Shown here: one piece after another, positions 24,856 to 31,538 of the stretch
How the letters are laid out: the number at the start of each line of letters is the position of its first letter
How positions within the stretch are numbered: position 1 is the first letter of the stretch
NCBI GenBank assembly: GCA_002351705.1
Contig: DEHC01000067.1
Location: 1-38,843 of the forward strand
Direction of reading: 5' to 3'
Length of the DNA: 38,843 nt
From: Gammaproteobacteria bacterium UBA2810
GTDB taxonomy: Bacteria; Pseudomonadota; Gammaproteobacteria; Enterobacterales; Succinivibrionaceae
Notes under the pieces: generated by a model
The model's input: the letters and a program-made list of their open reading frames with translations, nothing else
What the model was told of the DNA's origin: nothing
Databases searched by the model: none
Made by a program: the position numbers and the translations under genes

Positions 24856-26339
24856 TGGGCAAGATAACCGGCTACCTCGAATATCCGCGCGTACACGAGG
24901 AATACGCTCCTGTGAAGGAGAGAGTGCTCAACTTCAAGGAATTCATCAAGACGCTGCCCAGAGACAAGGCTGAGATCCAGGCAGCGAGATGCATGAGCTG
25001 CGGAACCCCGTTCTGCACCAATGCCTGCCCGCTGCACAACGTTGATCCTGACTTCAGCGACGCGATCTACAACAAGAAGTGGAAGGAGGCCTATGACATC
25101 CTTTCCTCAACCAACAACTTCCCTGAGATCACCGGGCGCATCTGCCCGGCGCTCTGCGAGGCGTCCTGCGCCCTTGCCTTCAATGACGAGGCGACTGGCA
25201 ACAAGTCAATCGAGCGCTCGATCATCGACCACGCCTGGGAGGACGGCTACGTAGTTCCGGAGCCGTCACCGGTCAAGACCGGCAAGAAGGTTGCGGTAAT
25301 CGGCTCGGGCCCTTCCGGGCTTGCCTGCGCACAGCAGCTTGCAAGAGCCGGCCATGACGTCACTGTCTTCGAGAAGAACGACAGGATCGGCGGCCTGATG
25401 AGGCTCGGCATCCCTGACTTCAAGCTCTCTAAGGCGCTCATCGACAGAAGGGCCGAGCAGATGAAGCAGGAGGGCGTAACCTTCGTCCTCAATACCTTCG
25501 TCGGCAAGGAAGGCGATCTCCCCCAGGGAGTCCACTGCGACGCCACGAGGAGAATCGATCCTTCCGAGATCATGAAGGACTTCGACGCTGTCGTGCTTTC
25601 CGGCGGCTCGGAGACCCCTCGTGACCTCAAGGCACCCGGACGTGAGCTCAAGGGAGTCCACTTTGCGCTTGAGTACCTTATTCCGCAGAACAAGGAGGAC
25701 TCCGACGGCACCGCATCCCCGATCAACGTCAAGGACAAGACCGTTGTCGTCATCGGCGGCGGTGATACCGGATCCGACTGCGTCGGCACTGCGCTCAGGC
25801 AGGGCGCCAAGTTCGTTCACCAGATCGAGCTCTTCCCGGAGCCTCCCCGTGAGCAGAACAAGCTCCTCACCTGGCCTGACTGGCCGAGGATCCTCCGCAC
25901 CTCGAGCTCCCATGATGAGGGAACCGAGCTCGGACGCCTCGACAGGCTCTATGCCCTCAACACCAAGGCGTTCATCGGCGAGAACGGCAGCCTGAAGAAG
26001 CTCCGCCTCTGCAAGATCAAGCTTGAGAACGGCAGGCCTGTTGATATCCCGGACACCGAGTTCGAGATGGAGGCTGACTACGCCTTCCTCGCCATGGGCT
26101 TCCTGCACCCGACTGACCTGACCCTCGACGGGTTCGGCGTCGCGAAGGACAAGCGCGGCAATGCTGCTGCCACCTATGAGCTCGACACCGGCTTCAGGAC
26201 CTCGGTTGACAAGGTCTTCGCCGCCGGCGACATGAGAAGGGGACAGTCCCTGGTCGTCTGGGCCATCAGCGAGGGAAGGCGCTGCGCACGCGAGGTTGAC
26301 CGCTACCTGATGGGCGACTCCTGCCTGCCTCCGTTCTGA
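24855..26339 (+). CDS. gltD: Glutamate synthase (NADPH) small subunit
   Basis: A 494-aa flavoprotein that passes NADPH electrons through FAD and two 4Fe-4S clusters to GltB. The cysteines are C46, C49, C54 and C58 (CMSCGTPFCTNACP) and C97, C101 and C105 (ICPALCEASCALA). The FAD-binding dinucleotide fold is at 147-155 (AVIGSGPSG) and the second nucleotide fold is VVVIGGGDTGSDCVGTAL. The C-terminal FAAGDMRRGQSLVVWAISEG is the usual FAD-contacting segment. It is translationally coupled to gltB and followed by two hairpins, the second a strong terminator. Confidence 0.97.
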   Translation: MGKITGYLEYPRVHEEYAPVKERVLNFKEFIKTLPRDKAEIQAARCMSCGTPFCTNACPLHNVDPDFSDAIYNKKWKEAYDILSSTNNFPEITGRICPALCEASCALAFNDEATGNKSIERSIIDHAWEDGYVVPEPSPVKTGKKVAVIGSGPSGLACAQQLARAGHDVTVFEKNDRIGGLMRLGIPDFKLSKALIDRRAEQMKQEGVTFVLNTFVGKEGDLPQGVHCDATRRIDPSEIMKDFDAVVLSGGSETPRDLKAPGRELKGVHFALEYLIPQNKEDSDGTASPINVKDKTVVVIGGGDTGSDCVGTALRQGAKFVHQIELFPEPPREQNKLLTWPDWPRILRTSSSHDEGTELGRLDRLYALNTKAFIGENGSLKKLRLCKIKLENGRPVDIPDTEFEMEADYAFLAMGFLHPTDLTLDGFGVAKDKRGNAAATYELDTGFRTSVDKVFAAGDMRRGQSLVVWAISEGRRCAREVDRYLMGDSCLPPF

Positions 26340-26350
26340 TAACGGGTTAG

Positions 26351-26366
26351 GCCCCGTTCGCGGGGC
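26351..26366 (+). repeat. UUCG-tetraloop hairpin after gltD
   Basis: GCCCCG-TTCG-CGGGGC is a perfect 6-bp stem closed by a UUCG loop. It stands 12 nt upstream of the terminator stem and may stabilise the gltBD 3' end. Confidence 0.6.
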
Positions 26367-26378
26367 ATGAGAAAAGAG

Positions 26379-26408
26379 GGCGCACGGCTCAGGCCGCGCG
26401 CCTTTTTT
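26379..26408 (+). terminator. Rho-independent terminator of gltBD
   Basis: GGCGC-A-CGGC pairs with GCCG-C-GCGCC (9 pairs, one mismatch), followed by T6. Confidence 0.85.
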
Positions 26409-26490
26409 CGTTTCTGAAAGCATCGCCGCGGCGGGCAAAAAATGAGCGGATATGGGGTGCAGCCCGCTTTTTTTATGTATTTTGTTCAGT

Positions 26491-26496
26491 TATAAT
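26491..26496 (+). promoter_or_regulatory. Possible -10 element for the 26532 gene
   Basis: A perfect TATAAT 36 bp before the ATG, in an AT-rich pocket just after the gltBD terminator. The expected -35 position is only a T run, so the assignment is tentative. Confidence 0.4.
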
Positions 26497-26531
26497 CCGA
26501 TAGGCGTATTGTGCAACTTTCAGGAGATTTT

Positions 26532-26921
26532 ATGGCGGATTTTGAAGAGCCGTATGCGGTAGTAAACGGCCAGCGCTTCACCTTAAACTTCCTGTGGCAT
26601 CTCAACGATGCGCAGATCCGGTATCCCTCTCCGTACCTCCCGAAGATCGAGGACATGGTATTCTGGGACAGGCTTGACAGCAGGGAGAGAAGGCGCATCG
26701 AGGGCTATTTCGGGCCTGACGGGTTCTATACCATCACCGCGAATTTCCCTGACTTTGTCTACCGCGCCTTCCTCAGGCACGGCACCGCGGAGAAGGTTGA
26801 TCTGCAGATGATGGACACCCTGCGCGAGTGGACGAGGCTTCCGGACAACGTAAAGCTTATTCTCAAGCACCGCTATTTTGATGACGAGGGATTCCTGAAG
26901 AGCGATGCGGTCAGGGCCTGA
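26532..26921 (+). CDS. Hypothetical protein, 129 aa
   Basis: Starts MADFEEPYAVVNGQRFTLNF at the ATG at 26532, with CAGGAG 6-10 nt upstream. It is soluble and contains a compact aromatic-rich stretch (YPSPYLPKIEDMVFWDRLD, then EGYFGPDGFYTITANFPDF) and a charged C-terminus. I do not recognise the family. It is flanked by terminators on both sides (26379-26408 and 26948-26985), so it is a single-gene transcript with its own promoter. Confidence 0.7.
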   Translation: MADFEEPYAVVNGQRFTLNFLWHLNDAQIRYPSPYLPKIEDMVFWDRLDSRERRRIEGYFGPDGFYTITANFPDFVYRAFLRHGTAEKVDLQMMDTLREWTRLPDNVKLILKHRYFDDEGFLKSDAVRA

Positions 26922-26947
26922 TCTGCATCCGGCTCTGTGAATACTGA

Positions 26948-26985
26948 GGGGGACCCGCCTTATGAGCGCGGCCCCCTTTCTTTTT
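26948..26985 (+). terminator. Terminator after the 26532 gene
   Basis: GGGGG (26948-26952) pairs with CCCCC (26972-26976), with further GG/CC and GC pairs inside, then TTTCTTTTT. Confidence 0.75.
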
Positions 26986-27008
26986 GTCTGCAATAGGCAG
27001 AGATCGGG

Positions 27009-27043
27009 CAAAATAAAACGCGGTGCCTTGCGGGCATCGCGTT
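27009..27043 (-). terminator. Terminator of the cold-shock gene
   Basis: Read on the minus strand: AACGCG-A-TGCC, a 5-nt loop, GGCA-C-CGCGTT, then TTATTTT. A 10-bp stem with one mismatch, about 40 nt after the csp stop codon. Confidence 0.8.
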
Positions 27044-27084
27044 CGAAATTCTTTGGATGGCTTCCCATCCGATTAAAGCCGGGA

Positions 27085-27300
27085 TTACTCTACGACTTTA
27101 ACATTGGCAGCGCGGTTGCGGCTGGGATTCTTCGGATCCTGCTCAACGTCGAAGGTTACTTTCTGGTTCTCCTCGAGCTTGCGGAATCCCTTTGACTGGA
27201 TGGCAGTGAAATGGACGAATACATCGCCGCTGCCGTCGTCATTGGAAATGAAGCCGAAGCCCTTCTCATTGTTGAACCACTTTACAGTACCAGTACTCAA
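27085..27300 (-). CDS. Cold-shock protein, CspA family (TTG start)
   Basis: A 71-aa single-domain OB-fold RNA/DNA chaperone. With a TTG start at 27300 the protein reads (M)STGTVKWFNNEKGFGFIS, the canonical CspA N-terminus and length. TAGGAG lies 8 nt upstream. The only nearby ATGs would add non-homologous residues and lack a ribosome binding site. RNP1 is KGFGFIS (13-19) and RNP2 is VFVHF (27-31). A -10-like hexamer (27389-27384, minus strand) implies a leader of about 75 nt. Which paralogue (cspA, C, D or E) cannot be told from sequence alone. Confidence 0.95.
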   Translation of the reverse strand: MSTGTVKWFNNEKGFGFISNDDGSGDVFVHFTAIQSKGFRKLEENQKVTFDVEQDPKNPSRNRAANVKVVE

Positions 27301-27383
27301 GGTCTTACTCCTAACAGTGTGAAACATACAGCACGGTCTCACGCCTGGCCTAGGGGACCTGACAGAACGCCGAGCTTATAACA

Positions 27384-27389
27384 ATTATA
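27384..27389 (-). promoter_or_regulatory. Likely -10 element of the cold-shock gene
   Basis: TATAAT on the minus strand, immediately downstream of an interrupted palindrome GTGA-N5-TCAC. No good -35 is seen. It would give a csp leader of about 75 nt. Confidence 0.4.
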
Positions 27390-27561
27390 GCGTGAATTTA
27401 TCACAGCGCCGATAATTTGCAACAGATATTTTTTCCGCTTTCTGTAAATTTTCGGGTAAGCATTTATGGAGCCGGCACGATTTTCATGACATGAATGATC
27501 AGCCGGAGAGACGACGTTCTGACCCTCTCCCTTTGTTCCTGTTTTTACCTGCGTCCGCATC

Positions 27562-27570
27562 TGCTAAAAT
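27562..27570 (+). promoter_or_regulatory. Extended -10 promoter of the RCC1-repeat gene
   Basis: TGC-TAAAAT (extended -10) with a T-rich -35 region 17 nt upstream. Predicted start near 27577, giving a 22-nt leader with GGAGGA before the ATG at 27599. Confidence 0.5.
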
Positions 27571-27598
27571 CACCATCTGGTTCCGGAGGATTATCAGC

Positions 27599-28954
27599 AT
27601 GAGAAAGCGTCATATTGTCCCGCTCGCGGTTATCGCCCTGATGGCCGCGGCGAGCGTCTTTGCCGTACTGCACTTCGACGAGCTGCAGGAGAGAATCTAT
27701 GACGGCAGGAAGGCATCGGAGAGAAGCGCCCTTAAGGATCCGGTTTTCGCCGACGTCGAGACCGGCAACTTCTTTGCCTGCGGCCTCACCACCTCCGGCT
27801 ACGTCTACTGCTGGGGCGACAACCACTACGGTCAGCTCGGGACCGGGAGCTACACTGAGCTCAGCGATCAGCCGAAGCTCGTGGTGGACGCGGGCGGCTT
27901 CACCAACGGCCATGTCACGAGCATCACGACAGGCGATTTCCATACCTGCGCCGTATCAGACGGAACCGCGTACTGCTGGGGCAACAACATGGTCGGGCAG
28001 CTCGGATCCGCCTCCGCCGGGCAGACCAGCAACGTGCCGGTTCCCGTGGATCCGTCAGGATCCTTTCTGAGCAAGGAGGTCTCCGAGATCAGGGCAGGGT
28101 ACATGCACACCTGCGCGGTCGAGAAGTCACAGGTGTTCTGCTGGGGCAACAACGGCTGGGGGCAGACCGGGCAGCCGGTCTCGAAGCAGGGTTCCGCGGC
28201 TTCATCATCTGTTCCCGCACCTGTCCCGAATGTCCCGGGCGGCTTCGTGAACTCCGACATCTCGAAGGTTGCGGCGGCTGACAACTTCAGCTGCGCCGTA
28301 TCCCTCGGGAAGCTCTACTGCTGGGGCAACAACCAGAGCGGCCAGCTCGGGAACGGTTCGTTCGAGATGAGCAGCCAGCCATCTCTCGTGAAGAGTCTTT
28401 CGGGAACTGACGGCTCCTTCAAGAATGACGGCCACATCACCGATGTCGCAGCCGCCTCGGGGCATGTCTGCGCCGTCGAGGACGGCCAGGCCTGGTGCTG
28501 GGGCAACAATGATCAGGGCCAGCTCGGCACCGGCTCCCTGGTGAGCAGCATCGAGCCGGCTCCGGTCAAGGACAGCCTCAGCACCGAGGGCAGGGTGATG
28601 TTCGCCAACAAGAACATTGTCGGCATCACGACCGGCATACTCCACACCTGTCTCGTCAACTCGGAAGGCAGGAGCTTCTGCTGGGGCAACAACGTGCACG
28701 GCGAGCTCGGGCGCGGCACGGTCGACACCGAGGACCACCCGGTTCCCGCCAAGGTCGCCGAGGGGAGGCGCCAGCGCGGCATCGCCTTCACCAACAGCGG
28801 CGTGACGCGCGTGAGCGCCGGCATGGGCAGCACCTGCCTCGTGAGCGCGGGGAGGATTTTCTGCTTCGGCTACAACTCGCGGGGCCAGCTCGGCACCGGC
28901 GAGCACGGCCCCGGTACTGACGAGCACCTGCCGGCTGTCATCAAGATAAAGTAG
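27599..28954 (+). CDS. Exported RCC1-repeat beta-propeller protein
   Basis: A 451-aa protein starting at the ATG at 27599 (MRKRHIVPLAVIALMAAASV), preceded by GGAGGA. An uncleaved anchor or signal peptide spans about residues 7-24. The rest is seven RCC1 repeats, each with C-x-(V/L) then (Y/F/W)CWGxNxxGQLG; examples are YCWGDNHYGQLG, WCWGNNDQGQLG and, last, FCFGYNSRGQLG. Seven repeats predict a seven-bladed propeller. Paired cysteines in each blade (ACGL...YCWG) could form disulfides, fitting an extracytoplasmic site. Bacterial RCC1-like proteins are binding scaffolds with few known functions. It is divergent from the cold-shock gene. Confidence 0.85.
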   Translation: MRKRHIVPLAVIALMAAASVFAVLHFDELQERIYDGRKASERSALKDPVFADVETGNFFACGLTTSGYVYCWGDNHYGQLGTGSYTELSDQPKLVVDAGGFTNGHVTSITTGDFHTCAVSDGTAYCWGNNMVGQLGSASAGQTSNVPVPVDPSGSFLSKEVSEIRAGYMHTCAVEKSQVFCWGNNGWGQTGQPVSKQGSAASSSVPAPVPNVPGGFVNSDISKVAAADNFSCAVSLGKLYCWGNNQSGQLGNGSFEMSSQPSLVKSLSGTDGSFKNDGHITDVAAASGHVCAVEDGQAWCWGNNDQGQLGTGSLVSSIEPAPVKDSLSTEGRVMFANKNIVGITTGILHTCLVNSEGRSFCWGNNVHGELGRGTVDTEDHPVPAKVAEGRRQRGIAFTNSGVTRVSAGMGSTCLVSAGRIFCFGYNSRGQLGTGEHGPGTDEHLPAVIKIK

Positions 28955-29028
28955 CATGGCGGCTCACCGGACTGAAAAGAGGAAATGAACAAAAAATGAC
29001 AGTTCGGTTAAGTTTTCAGTGCGCTGTA

Positions 29029-29058
29029 TTGTGGATAATCCCGCTCACTCAATATAAT
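29029..29058 (+). promoter_or_regulatory. Putative sigma-70 promoter of glgC
   Basis: TTGTGG (29029-29034), an 18-bp spacer, and a perfect TATAAT (29053-29058), 35 bp before the glgC ATG. Confidence 0.45.
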
Positions 29059-29092
29059 AGCCTTACGGGAAGACTGATGACGGAGCGCAGCG

Positions 29093-30406
29093 ATGATTAA
29101 CAGGGAAGCGATACAGGATACTATGGCACTGGTGCTCGCCGGAGGACGCGGCAGCAGGCTCAAGGAGCTCACCCAGACCAGGGCGAAGCCCGCGGTCTAT
29201 TTCGGCGGCAAGTTCCGCATCATCGACTTCGCGCTCTCGAACTGCGTCAACTCCGGCATCAGGCGCATCGGCGTCGTCACGCAGTACAAGTCCCACTCGC
29301 TCCTCAAGCACCTGCAGGCCGGCTGGTCGTTCATGAGGAACGAGATGAACGAGTTCATCGACATGATGCCCGCCCAGCAGCGCCTCGACGAGGTCCACTG
29401 GTACCGCGGCACGTCCGATGCCGTCTACCAGAACCTCGACATCATCAGGGAGTACCACCCGAAGTACATCCTCATCCTCTCCGGCGACCACATCTACCGC
29501 ATGGACTACTCGGTCATGCTCGAGGAGCACCTTGCCGGAAACAGCCCGGTCACCATCGGCTGCGTCGAGGTTGACAAGGACGAGGCCACCAAGTTCGGAG
29601 TCATGCGCGCCGATGAGACGGGGCTTATAAATGACTTTATCGAGAAGCCGAACAACCCTGCCGAGATCCCGGGAAAGCCCGGACGCTGCCTGGCCTCGAT
29701 GGGCATCTACCTCTTCAATGCGGATTTCCTCTATGAGGTGCTGGAGGAAGATCAGAAGGACGCCTCCTCAAGCCGCGACTTCGGCCGCGACGTCATACCC
29801 AAGATGGTGAAGCTCGGCCTCGCCCGCGCCCACTCCTTCGAGAAGTCCTGCGTGAGGAACGCGGCCAAGACCCAGAACTGCTACTGGCGCGACGTCGGGA
29901 CGATTGACTCGTTCTGGGCGGCGAACCTCGACCTCGCCTCCGTCATGCCTGATCTCGACATCTACGACCGGCGCTGGCCGATCTGGACGAACCAGCTGCA
30001 GCTCCCGCCCGCAAAGTTCGTGCAGGACATCGACGGCAAGTACGGCGTCGTCAGGAACTCGATCATTTCGGGAGGCTGCGTAATCTCGGGATCCGATGTC
30101 TACAACTCGGTCATCTTCCCGCAGGTGAGGATCCACTCCAAGTGCTCCCTTGAGGGTGTCGTCGCCTTCCCGCAGGCAGTCTTCCACCAGCGCTGCGAGG
30201 TGAGGAACGCCATTGTGGACAAGCACTGCGTGCTGCCCCCGGGGTTCAGGGTCGGCTTTGACAGCGAGTGGGACAAGTCAAACTTCCCGGTGAGCAAGGG
30301 CGGCATCGTCATCGTCACCAACGAGGCGATGAAGAGCCTCAAGGAAAGAAGGCCGGATCTCTTCGAGGCAATCCCTCTCAAGCAGAACCCGAACCGCCCG
30401 AAATAG
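29093..30406 (+). CDS. glgC: Glucose-1-phosphate adenylyltransferase (ADP-glucose pyrophosphorylase)
   Basis: A 437-aa enzyme making ADP-glucose from ATP and glucose-1-phosphate, the committed step of bacterial glycogen synthesis. It has nucleotide-binding LAGGRGSRLKELT (15-27), AKPAVYFGGKFRIIDFALSNC with K32 equivalent to the E. coli fructose-1,6-bisphosphate-site Lys39, WYRGTSDAVYQNLDII, SGDHIYRMDY and FIEKPNNP, followed by the left-handed beta-helix domain. It is close to E. coli GlgC along its length. It stands alone here without glgA, glgB, glgX or glgP. GGAG precedes the ATG. Confidence 0.96.
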   Translation: MINREAIQDTMALVLAGGRGSRLKELTQTRAKPAVYFGGKFRIIDFALSNCVNSGIRRIGVVTQYKSHSLLKHLQAGWSFMRNEMNEFIDMMPAQQRLDEVHWYRGTSDAVYQNLDIIREYHPKYILILSGDHIYRMDYSVMLEEHLAGNSPVTIGCVEVDKDEATKFGVMRADETGLINDFIEKPNNPAEIPGKPGRCLASMGIYLFNADFLYEVLEEDQKDASSSRDFGRDVIPKMVKLGLARAHSFEKSCVRNAAKTQNCYWRDVGTIDSFWAANLDLASVMPDLDIYDRRWPIWTNQLQLPPAKFVQDIDGKYGVVRNSIISGGCVISGSDVYNSVIFPQVRIHSKCSLEGVVAFPQAVFHQRCEVRNAIVDKHCVLPPGFRVGFDSEWDKSNFPVSKGGIVIVTNEAMKSLKERRPDLFEAIPLKQNPNRPK

Positions 30407-30801
30407 CCTCCCTCAGGGGCCTGTCCCGGCCGGGCGAGCCCGGCACTTTCCCCTGTTTTCCCAGAGTATGCCGGTGCAGTCCTGCGCCGGTATTTCCCGG
30501 AATTCCCTCCCCATCCTGACATCAAAGAACATCCCTTTCTCCGCATTAACGGTTTCTGCCGCACTTCGGTGTTGTATACAAAATGTCCAACGGCTATTAG
30601 CATACGGAAAGCTGAAGCAGGGGCATGATGGCTGGATTCTTCCGGACGGTGCCTGATCCGGCCTTTCGCACGGGAATACAGAGGCCGCTGATGTGCTTCG
30701 GCAGCACCGGTCCGGACTGCGCCGCATGACTGAGCATGCAGGAAATCAAGACAGGACTGGACATGGTGCTGGGCTTCTGGCTCAGAAGAGAGGTGCTGAT
30801 T
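30407..30801. other. Intergenic region, glgC to secreted-protein gene
   Basis: 395 bp with no credible gene. Just after glgC a short CCGGG-CGAG-CCCGG hairpin could act as a weak terminator. A possible promoter is TTGTAT (30572-30577), a 17-bp spacer, and TATTAG (30595-30600), both hexamers being imperfect. Confidence 0.4.
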
Positions 30802-31233
30802 ATGAAGAACAAAATTACTCAGGCTGCCGCAGCATGCGTTCTTGCAATTGCCTGCACCGCGGCGGCGGATACAGGAACGGGAGAGGCTCCTGCCGGATGG
30901 ACCCTGAGGAAGGGGCATTCCTCGAATGTCTGGACAAAGCCTTCCACGGGAAGTGTTTTCAAGTCATATACGGTGAAATCCGGCGGTGCCGGCAGCATGG
31001 CCATGGCGGAAAAGGCTGCGAGGCAGATCGGCTGCGCCATAAGCAATGAAGGGGAAGAGGCCTTCGAATTCAGCTGCCCTGACCGCCGGATGATGATCAT
31101 GTACAAGCAGCCTCAGGCCGGCGGTTCGGCATCGTTCATTGAGTTCAGCTGCCCTTCGTGCGATGAGGCAACGTACGATGCGGACTTCGCCGAGATATAC
31201 GTGACCGGCATGACAGCAAAGGTCGGACCCTAG
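30802..31233 (+). CDS. Small secreted protein, 143 aa, unknown function
   Basis: The ATG at 30802 follows GAGAGGTG and starts a clear signal peptide (MKNKITQAAAACVLAIACTAAA). The mature part is about 120 residues with four cysteines (IGC, FSC, FSCPSC) that could form two disulfides. There is no lipobox of standard form, although AIAC is vaguely similar. I do not recognise the family. It lies between glgC and thrA with gaps on both sides, so it is probably a single-gene unit. Confidence 0.7.
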   Translation: MKNKITQAAAACVLAIACTAAADTGTGEAPAGWTLRKGHSSNVWTKPSTGSVFKSYTVKSGGAGSMAMAEKAARQIGCAISNEGEEAFEFSCPDRRMMIMYKQPQAGGSASFIEFSCPSCDEATYDADFAEIYVTGMTAKVGP

Positions 31234-31276
31234 CCCTGGGGAAAGCGGCGCGGATTCTGTCTTTTCAGGGGCTTTT
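31233..31276 (+). terminator. Possible terminator after the secreted-protein gene
   Basis: GCCCTG (31233-31238) can pair with CAGGGGC (31266-31272) with one bulge, extended by AAAG/CTTT, then TTTT. Confidence 0.4.
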
Positions 31277-31458
31277 GCCGGAGGGGCCTTAATGCTGTCC
31301 TGCCGCCTTCCGTGAAATCCCCCGGCCTGCCTTCCGGCGATGCCGGCGGCAGGCCTTTCCTTTCCTGACCGCTGCCTCGCGCGCCGTTTCTGCCGGCGGG
31401 ACGTGCTGCCGCGGGCGTGCCGCTCCTTCCTGTCCCGTTCCCCATTCTCCCTTCTACG

Positions 31459-31481
31459 TGTTAAAATTACGCGGATATACT
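31459..31481 (+). promoter_or_regulatory. Candidate thrA promoter -10 elements
   Basis: Two alternatives: an extended -10 TGT-TAAAAT (31459-31467) and TATACT (31476-31481). Neither has a good -35 hexamer. Confidence 0.35.
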
Positions 31482-31496
31482 GCGTCCCAAGAGAGC

Positions 31497-31538
31497 ATGG
31501 TTTCAAGATTAATCCCGGAGTGTTTATGCGAGTATTGA
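31497..31538 (+). CDS. Possible 13-codon upstream ORF overlapping the thrA start
   Basis: Encodes MVSRLIPECLCEY, starting after AAGAGAG and ending 12 nt inside thrA in another frame. It could couple translation to thrA, but may be chance. It is not Thr/Ile-rich like thrL. Confidence 0.2.
   Translation: MVSRLIPECLCEY

Noticed and set aside
27599..28954. Periodic CTGCTGGGGCAACAAC motif as a DNA repeat array
   Set aside because: The periodicity is explained by the RCC1 protein repeats; intervening sequence is coding and in frame.
30100..30918. 272-codon minus-strand frame spanning the glgC 3' end and the following gap
   Set aside because: It overlaps glgC and the secreted-protein gene, with erratic composition and no motif.
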